DNA of 64,000 nucleotides from Aselliscus stoliczkanus. Its lineage: Eukaryota > Chordata > Mammalia > Chiroptera > Hipposideridae. Under the pieces are notes generated by a model that was given only the letters and a program-made list of their open reading frames with translations, had not been told where the DNA came from and did no database searches. The stretch covers positions 36,704,352 through 36,768,351 of the forward strand of contig CM066728.1 in NCBI GenBank assembly GCA_033961575.1, in the 5' to 3' direction. How positions within the stretch are numbered: the first letter of the stretch is position 1; every line of letters begins with the position of its first letter. This document shows positions 37,285-48,050 of this stretch, one piece after another. The translations under genes and the position numbers were made by a program.

Positions 37285-37366
37285 GAAACTAAGATCTCCC
37301 CCTAATCTTAAGGAAAAAGAAGGAAAGAAAAAAAAAAGAAATTAAGATCTCCCCCTAATCTTAAAG
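37285..37366 (+). repeat. 53-bp tandem duplication of L1 tail and target site
   Basis: 'gaaactaagatctcccc...' starts at 37285 and 'gaaattaagatctcccc...' at 37338. Each copy is preceded by a ten-A run and continues 'ctaatctta'. The second copy matches the left target duplication exactly. Confidence 0.85.
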
Positions 37367-37375
37367 GTCGTTCCT

Positions 37376-39110
37376 TTTTTTGGTGTTTCAATAGCACAAG
37401 GAGCCAAAAATGTTCAAGTGGAGTCATAGCTTCAGGCTCAATGGATTCATTACTATATCCCCTGGTCCAAGCATTACTTTACCAGTCCTGAAAATGAGGA
37501 CTTTCTTTAATCGAGCAGATACTAAGATTGCATAGACAAAAAACAAAAATTCCATCAGTGGGTCACTCAGAGAGATATGGAGAGAGCCAATCATACCACA
37601 CGCTTAGTTCCCAAACCCATGTAGTTAAGCTACTAAACACATAGTACAAAATGCTGAACATTATTAGTTCAATGTATAAACTGCATCCTTGAGAACAGAT
37701 CCTGTACCTTGCAGAGTGTGATACTCTAGCTTTTAATATGCCACTCTATCCATTAGGCAAGTTTTTTTCCACATCATGGATGAGTCATAGTAGTGGATCA
37801 CATGGATCATGTACTCATAATCATGACTTCTTTATATGAAAAAGTTTCCTGTGGTCTGAAGGAATGTTATGCAGATCTGATATTGGTAAGTCAGGCACTT
37901 AAAGCCCTCAAAAAATAGTGCTAGGAGAGGCACTGCAGATAAAGAAAGCAAACCCATATGTGAAATATGGGGTATGGTTTAACAATTTCAAGGTTGAATT
38001 GGTCTGATATAATCAACAAGCCCCAGAGTGGCTACCTGACCTCTCTGAGGGATGATATCAAATCAAGGGCTTAGTGTTCATCTCTGCTGGCAGGAGGGCA
38101 GTCAGACATGATCAGCCTTAGTGACAGGCAGCCTCTGGGCTGGCCACGATTACTACTCTGTGCACAGGCCATTGTGTAAGTACTAGAATAACCAAGGAGA
38201 AAAACTGGCTAATATGCATAAGATGAGTCATTCTATGCAGCCAATATTTAGTGAGTCCCCTGAGGTAGATGCTGGTAGGACATGAGACATAAAGATTCTC
38301 AGTCTTTGTGCCCATTCCCATAAGTCTATCCACATGTCTCTTCCTCAAATTTCTTTGTTTTTGGTTATCTAATCTTACTCTTTCAACATCCTTAAATAAC
38401 CAAGCTAGTCAACATGGCTCATAAGTTCATATATATCTACACCTCAGAGCAATTCTTCGTTCAAACACTATAAATATACAAGTGCATGACTTGTCCCTCT
38501 GCCTACTGGGAAGATTTCCCTTCATAACTTTTTTTTCATGAACACCTCTGAGAAGGTTGTAATGCAGTGATGATTCACTCTTACCTAACAGTGACATGTT
38601 GAGAGCACTGTTGGTTGCTGAAGGAAACCACACGAAAACCATAAATGTTTTCTGAGACAGGTGAGATGAGAATCTGGCCCACCTGTTCCTGCAATTTACG
38701 TCTGCCTCCTGAATTTGCTTGAAAATTTCTATCATAAAAGGATCCCTGTTGCACCTGCCTGACGTTATGACTTCAGAAGATGTGTTAACACCCTGAACAT
38801 GATAGACACCTCTGGTGGCATAGTCACATAAAGTTCGTGCATTAGACTTTCAATCTCTACCAGGGCATAGTAGCACACCACAAGCTGCTTTTTGAACAGT
38901 AAGTCATCTGCTACCCCAGAACATATTACATTTCTCAGAATCTTAGAGGTCTGCTCTGTGACTGTCCTATGGGGGCTTTCCAGAGACTTTGCACAGCATC
39001 CATATCCTACAATATTAACTCAGCATCATTGAATTTGTTGGGCCATGCAATCCAATAGATACATTCTTCGAAGAAGAGACTGAGCAGGGATTCTTTTTCA
39101 TGTAGTGTGT
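37376..39110 (-). mobile_element. ERV-L type endogenous retrovirus pol relic
   Basis: Read on the minus strand, stretches separated by stops and frameshifts resemble ERV-L pol in order. A late reverse transcriptase/RNase H part lies at about 38770-39000, an integrase-like part at about 37900-38100, and a segment near 37420-37480 resembles the conserved region downstream of integrase. No intact frame survives and no gag, env or own LTR is visible beside it. The MLT1-type LTR at 39160-39587 is on the opposite strand and is probably separate. A fossil without coding capacity. Confidence 0.65.
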
Positions 39111-39159
39111 CGGGGAATGCTCTCAGGAAAGGAGAGTGATAGTGAAAGATGTGTTTAAG

Positions 39160-39587
39160 TGTTAACCACACCAGTGCCTCAAAATGTGACTTTATTTGGA
39201 AATGCAGTCTTTGCAAATATAGTCAAGTTAAGATGAGACCATTGGAGTAGGCTTGAATCCAATATGATCCATGTCCTTGTAAAAGAGGGAAACTAGGACA
39301 TAGAAACAGACAGGCACACAAATAGAATGCTATATGAAGATGAAGGCAAAGATCAGGTGATGCATCTATAAGATAAAGAACACCAGAGATTGCCAATGAG
39401 CCAATGGAAGCTAGGAGAGACATGGAATAGATTCTTTCTCACAACCCTCGGAAGAAACAAACTTCTCCAATGCTTTATCTTATACTTCTCCAGAACTGTG
39501 ACATAATGAATTTCTATTGTCTCGCTGTTTAAGGTGTCCAGTTTGTAGTCTTTGTTATGGCATCCCTAGCAAACTACTATAGAACAT
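39160..39587 (+). mobile_element. MLT1-type MaLR solo LTR
   Basis: 'tgactttatttggaaatgcag', 'tttgcaaatatagtcaagtt', 'aagatgagaccattggagtagg', 'ccttgtaaaagagggaaac', 'atatgaagatgaaggcaaag', 'aatggaagctaggagag', 'ctccagaactgtgaca', 'tttgttatggcatccctagc' match MLT1 in full order. The polyadenylation signal and the preceding text are worn. Confidence 0.93.
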
Positions 39588-40143
39588 GAAGGAAATTTAA
39601 GGTATGGTAAAACGTTTCTTATTTTGATTAGTATGATGAACCAATGAGTTGTAAATTCATTGGAATCCATACTTGAAATGAGTTCATTTTGTTGAATATA
39701 AATAATTCTTCAATAAAACTATTTTTAACAATTAAAATCAATAGATTAGTCAATATTTCAAAGTCATGACTGCTGCTAGTCATTTTTGGTTCCTCGTGCC
39801 TATAGACTACTCCATGCCAGTTATTACTCTTATTTCTAATTGAATTTTAACTCTTATTACCATAATATTGCAAGATGACTATTACATAAAGAACAGAAAA
39901 GAGTCTTTTTGAACCTCAGTGATTCACTGGGTACCTATTGGTATTTCCTTGTAAGTTGGCAATTATAGGCAAAGCAGACACAAGAATACCTCCCTCCACT
40001 CCACATCAGTTTTTCACACATGTACACTTTAAAAACAGAAATTCTGGGTCACGATATTTTAATTATTTTTTAAATCTCCAAGAGTCAGAATGTTGTTCAT
40101 GAAGTTTAGGGTGAGGATTGAGGGAAGAGATAAGGTTAAGACA
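39588..40143. other. Unplaced sequence
   Basis: AT-rich, no repeat or gene recognised. Confidence 0.5.
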
Positions 40144-40258
40144 GGGCTGGCCGAGTGGCGCGGTGGTTAAGCGCTGGCTTGGGAAGTCAGCAACCCCGGT
40201 TCAGTCCCACATATGAGGGCCAGTGACACTGCTCTCAAAAAAAAAAAAAAAAAAAAAA
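40144..40258 (+). mobile_element. Family A SINE, short form
   Basis: Head 'ggctggccgagtggcgcgg', B box 'ggttcagtccc', end 'cactgctctc' plus about 22 A. Flanks GTTAAGACAG (40135-40144) and GTTAACACAG (40259-40268) form a 10-bp duplication with one mismatch. Confidence 0.95.
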
Positions 40259-40680
40259 GTTAACACAGAGAAGGAAATGGATAAAATACTCCTTAATTAA
40301 AGGCTGGGGTTTTAGTGTCTATTCAGAGTCAGTAGTTATAAGGACTTTCTGGGTAAAAAGGGAAACCAGATCTAGTCTTCTTATATAAAGCTGGAAAAAG
40401 GAATAACACTGTCCTATCCCTGAGCCTGGGCCTAAAGAGTATATTTCTGCCACCCAGATATGCTAGCAATTGCTGAATTGCTCTTTATAAATGTATAAAA
40501 AAAATTTTAAAAAAATACTGATGAAAGAGTGAGTCTAAGTTCTAGTGGGGGAAACTGATAAGTTTACTTTGGAACATATTTAGTATGAGGATGTTTAGGA
40601 TATCTAAATGTCCCAAATATCCAGCAAGTTTATCTAGAGAAACTTGAAGAAAAATGTAGCCTAAAGATATGCAGTGGTTT

Positions 40681-40791
40681 GGGCCGGCCGAGTGGCGCGG
40701 TGGTTGGGCACTGGTTTGGGAAGCCAGCGGCCCTGGTTCGGGTCCCACATGTGAGGGCCAGTGATACTGCCCTCCAAAAAAAAAAAAAAAA
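40681..40791 (+). mobile_element. Family A SINE, short form
   Basis: Head 'gggccggccgagtggcgcgg', B box 'ggttcgggtcc', end 'actgccctcc' plus about 20 A. The left flank 'aaagatatgcagtggttt' and right flank 'aaagatatgtggtag' share AAAGATATG and partial further identity. Confidence 0.95.
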
Positions 40792-40800
40792 AAAGATATG

Positions 40801-41567
40801 TGGTAGAAGTCGTGGATGAAAGGGCTGGGGCTAGATAACAGCACTGAAAAAGAATATGTAAACAAGAAATACACTGAGCAAAAGTCAGAAGCCTGGAGTT
40901 CACCAATACTTAAAGAATAAGGAGCATAAATGGTCACAGACAGAGGAGGGCTGCTGGGAGAAAAGGGAGTTACCTAGAGCAGGAGATCATACACAAGAGA
41001 AGACTCTAAGCTGCAAATTGGGAAATGTATGCCAGAATTGCCAATTAAATGGTGGTTCATAATCTCCAAGAGTAGTTTCCAAAGAATCAAACATTGAAAG
41101 CAAATCACAGAGGATTGAGAAATAAAAGTTAAATGAAGGAATAGAATACATTTCATATTATAGAGAAAGAGGAGTAAGAATAGAGTAAGAGAATTTTACA
41201 TGAGATGAGGGTTTGGGAGACTGTACAGTGTAAGATGGGAGATCCAGTGTCAAGATAAGGTAGTTTGAAAATGGGAGACATTCAAGTTGCTTTAAAAGGG
41301 AGAAAATGATCCAGTACAGAAGATAAATTGATGATATAGGAAAGAGAAATGTTATTAAATGGAACCATGTTTGTAGGAATGAAGCAGGAGATAAATTTAA
41401 GGGAACAGATGAAGAAGTGAGCTGGGATAAAAACAAAGGCCCCTTATATTTAAGAATTGGAGAAAAATCTGTCAGATGGATGTAAATATGGATAACTCTC
41501 CTGGTATGGTGACAAAAGATTATCCAAAAGGGAATGTATATAAGTCCTTGAAGGATCAAAGGCATTT
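40801..41567. other. Unplaced purine-rich sequence
   Basis: Purine-rich on the plus strand, with long minus-strand frames (131 and 135 codons) that follow from that bias and, at the left end, from the SINE. Possibly a worn L2 on the minus strand, but I could not match it firmly. Confidence 0.4.
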
Positions 41568-42105
41568 AAAAATCATCAACCCCATACCATAAGAAGACAG
41601 AGCCCAAGGGATTGAGAACCTATTTGAAGGCTGAAAACTTCCCAAAGTTGGTAAAGGAAATACACATACAAGTTCAGGAAGCACAGAGAATGCCAAATTA
41701 AGACGAACCTAAGGAGCCCCACACCAAGACACATCATAATTAAAATGCCAAAGGTTAAAGACAAAGTGAGACTCTTAAAAGGAGCAAGAGGAAAGCAGTC
41801 AGTTAGGTACAAGGAAGTTCCCATTTGACTGTCAGGAGATGTCTCAACAGAAACTTTGCAGGCCAAAAGGGACTCACACAAAATATTCAAAGTGATGAAA
41901 AGCAAGTACCTACAACTAAGACCACTCCATCAGCAAGGCTATCACTTAAAATTGAAGAGATAAAGAGCTCCCTAGACAAGAGAAAGCTAAAAGAATTCAT
42001 CAACACAAAATCAGCATTACAAGAAATGTTAAAGGAACTTCTTTAAGTACATAAATATGAATAATAAAATGGCAATAATTACATACCTATCAATAATCAC
42101 TTTAA

Positions 42106-42571
42106 GGGCCAGCCAAGTGGTGCAATGGTTAAGAGCTGGTTTTGGGATACCAGCAGCCCCGGTTCGGATCTCACATATGAGGGCCAGTAACACTGCCCTC
42201 CACAGCTAAAAACAGCTTCACCTGGAGCTGGGCTGTGCGAGCTCCGGCAATAATGTAGGCCACAGCCCCTGCTGCAGTGGGCTGCCATAGGCTACAGTGA
42301 GTGGCCAGCAGCCAGCGTGAGTGGCTGGCAGTCAGCCACAAGCTGCCAATAGCTGCGGCGAGCGACATCCAGAGGCCGGCGACCGATCTGCCTCATCCGG
42401 GAAGAGCGCAATGACGATACCAACATGGGCCAGTGAAGCAACATCCTCCGCAACTAGACTGAAGAATAAAAGGACTGCAACTTATCTGTTCCTCTTCCCT
42501 GATTCCCCAATGCTGCTCCCCTCCCCCAATTCCCCAATAAAATCTTTTTTAAAAATAAATAAATAAATAAA
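42106..42571 (+). mobile_element. Family A SINE, long form, full length, nested in L1
   Basis: Head 'gggccagccaagtggtgca', B box 'ggttcggatctc', then 'cactgccctcc' where short copies end. Here it continues: 'acctggagctgggctg', 'gcagtgggctgccatagg', a GC-rich part with 'gtgagtggc..gcagccagc' repeated, 'aagagcgcaatgacgatacc', 'aacatgggccagtgaagc', and the tail 'ccccaattccccaataaaat' with AATAAA then TCTTTTTT. AATAATCACTTTAA flanks it (42092-42105, 42572-42585), a perfect 14-bp duplication of L1 sequence. This proves that the whole unit moved as one. Confidence 0.97.
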
Positions 42572-42589
42572 AATAATCACTTTAAATGT

Positions 42590-45500
42590 AAATGTATTAA
42601 ATGCTCCAATCAAAAGACATAGGATAGCTGAATGGATAAAAAATAATACCTATACATATGCTGTCTACAAGAGATACACTTCAGATTGAAAGACACAGAA
42701 AGACTGAAAGTAAAGGGATGCAGAAAGATATTAATATTCCATGCAAACAGAAATTTAAAAAAAAAACAAACTAAGGTGGCAATACTTAAACAAAATAGGC
42801 TTTAAAACAAAGGCTGAACATTTTACAATGATAAAAGGATCAATGCAACAAAAGGATATAACTCTTGTAAATATTTATGCACCCAACATAGGAGCCCCTA
42901 AATATATAAAGCAAATATTGACAGACATAAAGGGAGAAATCTGGTAGTAATAGAGTCAGAGTAGAGGACTTTAATAACCCACTGATATCAATGAATAGAT
43001 CTTCCAGACAGAAAATCAACAAGGAAAGAGGGGCCTTAAATGACACATTCGACTAGATGGATATAATTGATATTTTTAGAGCATATAACCCAAAGCAGTA
43101 AAATATACATTCTTTTCAAGTGCATGCAGAACACTTTTCTAAGATAAACCATACATTAGGCCATAAAACAATTCTCAGTAAATTGAGAAGTTGAAATCAT
43201 ATCAAGCATCTTCTCCAACAAAAATAGTATGAAACTAGAAATTAATTACAAGAAAACTGAAAACACACAAACACGTGAGGGCTAAATAACATGCTACTCC
43301 ACAATGAATGGGTTAACAATGAGATCAAGGAAGAAATCAAAAGACACATGGACACAAATGAAGATGAAAACATAATGACCCAAAACCTATGGGGACTATG
43401 CAAAAGCAGTCCTAGTAGGGAAATTCATAGCAATATAGGCCAGCCTCAAAAAACAAGAAAAATCTCAAATCAACAATCTAACCTTATACTTAAAGAAACA
43501 GCAAACAAAGCCCAGAGTTAGTAGAAGTAAAGAAATGATAAAGATCTGAGCAGAAATAAATGAAATAGAGTCTAAAAAATATGAAAGATCAACAAAACCA
43601 AGAACTGTCTCTTTGAAAGGATAAACAAAATTGATAAACTTTAACCAGATTCATCAAGAAAAAAAGACAGAGGACACTAATAAAATCAGAAAGCAAAAAG
43701 GAGTTGTGACAACTGGCACCACAGAAATACAAAGGACTAAAAGAAACAAATTGGACAAACTGAAAGAAATGGATAAACTCCTAGAAACATACAGTCTCCC
43801 AAGACTAAATCAAGAAGACACAGAAAATCTGAACAGAACGATTACAACTAACAAAATCCAATCGATAATCAAAAAATTCCCAACAAACACAAGTCCTGGA
43901 CTGGATGGTTTCACATGTAAATTTTACCAAATATTCAAAGAAGAATTAACACCTATCCTTCTCAAACAATTAAACAAAAAAAGTCAAGTGAAGGGAAGGC
44001 TCCCAAGCTCATTTTACAAGGCCACCATTACCCTGATTTCAAAAACAAAAATATTACCAAAAAAAGAAAATTATAGGACAATATCCCTGATGTACATAGA
44101 ATCCTTTGCAAAAATCCTTTACAAAACACTAGCAAACTGAATTCAGCAATATATTTAAAAAATTGTACACCATAATCAAGTGGAATTTATTGCTGAGATG
44201 GGTGATTGGTTGAATATCCACAAATCAATTAATATGATATATGACATAAACAAAAGGAAGAATAAAAATCATATGATCATATCCATAGGTGCAGAAAAAG
44301 TATGTGAAAAAAATCCAGCATCCATTTATGATAAAAACTCTCAGCAAAGTGAGAATAGAGGGAACATACCTCAACATAATAAAGGACATATATGACAAAC
44401 CCACAGCTAACCTCATACTCAATGGAGAAAATCTAAATGCATTTTCTTTAAGATCAGGAAAGACAAGGATGTCCACTTTCATCACATTTATTTTACATAG
44501 TATTGGAAATCCTAGCCACAGTACTCAGAAAAGAAAAAGAAATAAAAGGCATCCAAACTGGAAAGGAAGGAATAAAACTGTCATTATTCACAGATGACAT
44601 GATACTATGTATAAAGAACCCCAAAGGTTTCATCAAAAAACTATTAAAACTGATAAACGAATTCAGTGAAGTATCAGATACAAAATTAATATTCAGAAAT
44701 CAGTTGCATTTTTATACAATGACAAACTATCAGAAAGATAAATTAAGAACACAATTCCATTTACAATTACATCAAAATAAATTCCTAGGAATAAATTTAA
44801 CCAAGGAAGTAAAAGCCAGGTACTTGGAAAAGTGTAAGAAAAGGAAGAAAGAAATTGAAGATGATACAAATAAAGGAAGCACATACTGTGCTCATGGATA
44901 GGAAGAATTAACATTGTTGAAATTTCCAAACTACCCTAAGCAATCTACATATTCAATGCAATACCTATCAAAATACCAATGGCATTTTTTACAGAACTAG
45001 AACAAAAATCCTAAAGTTTATATGGAACCACAAAAGACCCTGAATAACCAAAGCTATATTGAGAAAGAAGAATAAAATTGAAGGTACCATGCCACCATCT
45101 GGTAACAAACTATACTAAGAGGCTATTGTAATCAAAACAGCATAGTTCTGGCATAAAAGCAGACACATAGATCAATGGAACATAATAGAGAGCTGAGAAA
45201 TAAACCCATGCAAATATGGTCAATTAATTTATGACAAAAGAGCAAGAATATACGATGGGGTGAAGACAGTCTCTTTAATAAATGGTGTTAAGAAAATTGG
45301 TAGATACACACAAAAAATGAAACTAGACCACCATCTTACAACATATATAAGAATAAATTCAAAATGGATTAAACACTTAAATGTAAGACCCAAAATTATA
45401 AGACTCCTAGAAGAAAATATAGGCAGTAAACTCTCTGACATTGTTCTTGCTAATATTTTTTTCTAATATATCTCCTCAGGCAAGGGAAACAAAAGAAACA

Positions 45501-45960
45501 ATAAACAAATGGGACTATCAAACTAAAAAGTTTTTGCACAGCAAAAGAAATCACCAAAATGAAAAGCAACCTCATGAATAGGAGATATTCACCAATGATA
45601 TATCCAATAAGGGGTTAATATCCAAAATTTATAAAGAACTCATGCAACTCAATACCAAAAAACATACAGCCCAATTAAAAAATGAGCACAGGACCTGAAT
45701 AGACATTTGCACAAGAACTGAATGACATACAAATGGACAATAAACACATGAAAAGATGCTCAACATCACTAATCATCAAAAAAGCATAAATCTAAACCTC
45801 AGTATTACCTCACACCTTTCAGAAAGGCTATTATCAATAAATCAACAAACAACAAGTGTTGACAAGGATGTGGAGAAAAGGGGACCCTCATGCAGTGTTG
45901 GTGGGATTGCAAATTGGTGCAGCCACTATGGAAAACAGTATGGAGTTTCCTTAAAAAATT
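42590..45960 (+). pseudogene. L1 ORF2 relic (endonuclease, reverse transcriptase)
   Basis: Broken frames of L1 ORF2. Endonuclease C-terminal region near 42660 ('gctgtctacaagagatacac'). Linker and RT fingers at 43631-44140, still open for 169 codons, with TSPGLDGFTCKFYQ and FKEELTPILL. RT catalytic region at 44575-44625 reading LFTDDMILC where active L1s have FADD. Palm to C-terminal pieces continue to about 45460. Frameshifts separate the pieces, e.g. between 44140 and 44289 and after 44597. An active ORF2 would be about 1,275 codons. Confidence 0.9.
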
Positions 45961-46308
45961 AAAAATAAAACTAACTATCTTATGACCTAGAAATTCCACT
46001 TCTCGGTATTCATCCAAAGAAATTCAAACCACTAATTCAAAAAAATATATGCACCCCTATTCATTGCAGCACTATTTACAATAGCTAAGATATGGGAGCA
46101 ACCTAAGTGTCTATCAATAGACAATTGGATAAAGAAGCGGTGGTACATATAAACAATAGAACATTGCTCATCCATAAAAAAAGATTGAAATTTTACCCTT
46201 AGAGACAACACGAATGGACCTAGAGGGTATCACGCTAAGTGAAATAATAAGACAGAAAAAAACAAATGCCAAATGATCTCACTTATATGTGGAATCTAAA
46301 GAACAAAG

Positions 46309-46336
46309 TAAACAAACAAACAAACAAACAAACAAA
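46309..46336 (+). repeat. (CAAA)n in L1 3' UTR
   Basis: Six to seven 'caaa' units inside the L1 3' UTR, an expansion of a short motif also present at 5835-5850. Confidence 0.85.
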
Positions 46337-46848
46337 AACAGGAACAGACTCATAGATATGGAGAACAAACTGATGGTTGCCAGGTTGGAGGAGGGTTGGG
46401 AACTGGGTAAAGAAGTTGAAGGGATTAAGAAGTACAAATTGGTAGTTACAAAATAGTCACAGGGATATAAATTACAGCGTATGGAATATAGTCAATGATA
46501 TTGCAATAACTATGTATGGTGCCAGGTAGGTACTAGACTTATTGGGGAGATCGCTTCACAAATTATATTAATGTCTAATTACTATGCTGAACACCTGAAA
46601 CTAATATAAAATAATATTGAATGTCAACTATAATTGAGAACTATTTTTAAAAATTAAAAAATATAAAACTAAAAGTCATCAACCCCAAAAGAATGCCTTG
46701 TGTGACAAAAGTATTTCTTTGAGCTGATAGTCATATTATCTCAGGCCCACAAAATCTAGTACATTTACACAATGTTTATATGTAAAAACATTCACAAAAT
46801 AAGTCTCATGGGTAAAAATAACTTTGACACTTAAAAGTCTTTATAGGA

Positions 46849-47260
46849 GCGTTGGTTGGGAGCTGGCTTGGGACGCTAGCGGCCCCAGTTTGGATCCCAC
46901 ATATGAGGGCTGGTGACACCGCCCTCTATAGCTAGGATGGTGAACGGCAGCTCCATCTGGAGCTGGGCTGCTGTGAGTCCCCGCGTTGGCATAGCTGCAA
47001 CCCCTGCTGCAGTGGGCTGCCATAGGCTACAGTGAGTGGCCGCAGCCAGCGTGAGCGGCTGGCAGCCAGTGTGAGCTGCCAAGAGCCTCTGTGAGTGGCC
47101 ATCCAGAGGCCAGCCACTGATATGCCTCACCCAAGAAGAGCGCAATGATGATACCAACATGGGCTAGTGAAGCAATGTCCTCCAAGGCTAGACTGAAGAG
47201 CAAATGGACATCAACTTAACTGTTCTCCTCCCCTAATTCCCCAATAAAACCTTAAAAAAA
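46849..47260 (+). mobile_element. Family A SINE, long form, 5'-truncated
   Basis: Missing the first 25-30 bases (A box) and starting 'gcgttggttgggagctgg'. B-box region 'agtttggatccc', 'gacaccgccctc', the same long body as at 42106 ('gcagtgggctgccataggct'), and the tail 'ttccccaataaaaccttaaa', AATAAA with a degraded TCTTT. Flanks AAAAGTCTTTATAGGA (46833-46848) and AAAAGTCTGTATAGGA (47261-47276) are a 16-bp duplication with one mismatch. Confidence 0.95.
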
Positions 47261-47276
47261 AAAAGTCTGTATAGGA

Positions 47277-47922
47277 ATATAACATATGATTTTCTAAGTA
47301 CATCTTTCTCAAAGGGATCAACTTTGATAAAAATTAAAGAATTGGATCATGGTGAGTTATATAGTCTATATCTTATAAGATGGCTCTCAAAACAACATCC
47401 TTTCTCTGGTTAAATACTATATTACATAAAGGGGGCGTGTTGTCTATGCTAAGAAGCATCTTAGTTGCATGTTGGTGGATGTATGCATGTGGGAAGAAAG
47501 ACAACAATTGGAATGAAGCCCTGTCTTTTGTTTCTGTTTCTTACTGCATATGGATCACAGCAAAGATACACCAACTACAAGCTCAGCCATTGCAGCAGAA
47601 ATAGATTCTCCTTTAATTCTTGGAAGAACTAAATGAACTCTTTCTCCTTCGTGAACTTCCTTTTCCTTTAGATAAGATTCCTAGCTACATCCCACTCTTC
47701 TGATTTTTCCTCTAATCCCTCCTATAGAAGATAGAGGCTTCCTTGTTTGCCTACAAACAGTTAAATATCTTTGCCTACTAATGCAGAAGACATGCATATT
47801 AAACTATATGCAACATAGGGCAATGCAAAACCAGTTATAATGGCCATTTCTTTGTATCAGCAGCTAGCATTTTTAGTTAGTAAAAATACCAGTCCCTCTA
47901 CCTTTACCTAGAATGACTACTT
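47277..47922. other. Unplaced sequence
   Basis: No repeat or gene recognised. Confidence 0.5.
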
Positions 47923-48050
47923 GACAGGTAGCATCAGTAAAGCATTTGATTGGCCTGATTACAAATTTGAGTCCATTGGTTATATTGACAGGTAGCATCA
48001 GTAAAGCATTTGATTGGCCTGATTACAAATTTGAGTCCATTGGTTATATT
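47923..48050 (+). repeat. Perfect 64-bp tandem duplication
   Basis: Unit 47923-47986 ('gacaggtagcatcagtaaag' ... 'gtccattggttatatt') is repeated without a single difference at 47987-48050. Not part of a recognised transposon. Confidence 0.99.

Larger units (their letters stand above)
41585..46668 (+). mobile_element. 5'-truncated L1 with nested SINE
   Basis: Target duplication AAAAATCATCAACCCCA ending at 41584 and AAAAGTCATCAACCCCA at 46671-46687 delimits one insertion of 5.1 kb, of which about 4.6 kb is L1. It begins inside ORF1 ('taattaaaatgccaaagg', 'gaaactttgcaggccaaaagg', 'aagaaatgttaaaggaac'). ORF2 follows from about 42590, then the 3' UTR ('gatctcacttatatgtgg', 'cctgaaactaatataaaat') and a short A-rich tail. 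Dead: truncated, frame-broken, and split by the SINE at 42106-42571. Confidence 0.97.

Noticed and set aside
39160..39587. LTR as the partner of the ERV-L pol relic next to it
   Set aside because: The LTR is on the plus strand and the pol on the minus strand, and it matches MLT1 rather than an ERV-L LTR.
40144..40220. Possible tRNA gene
   Set aside because: Repeated at five other loci with A-tails and target duplications, so a SINE.
40542..40937. 131-codon minus-strand open frame
   Set aside because: Runs through the antisense short family A SINE and its T-run; the central part is SINE-encoded.
41158..41565. 135-codon minus-strand open frame with hydrophobic composition
   Set aside because: Results from purine-rich plus-strand sequence read in antisense. 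No domain, and it stops just before the L1 target site.
42171..42566. Alanine- and tryptophan-rich short frames with GC-rich codons
   Set aside because: Within the GC-rich body of the long SINE; the same peptide-like text recurs at 46841-47160 in another SINE copy.
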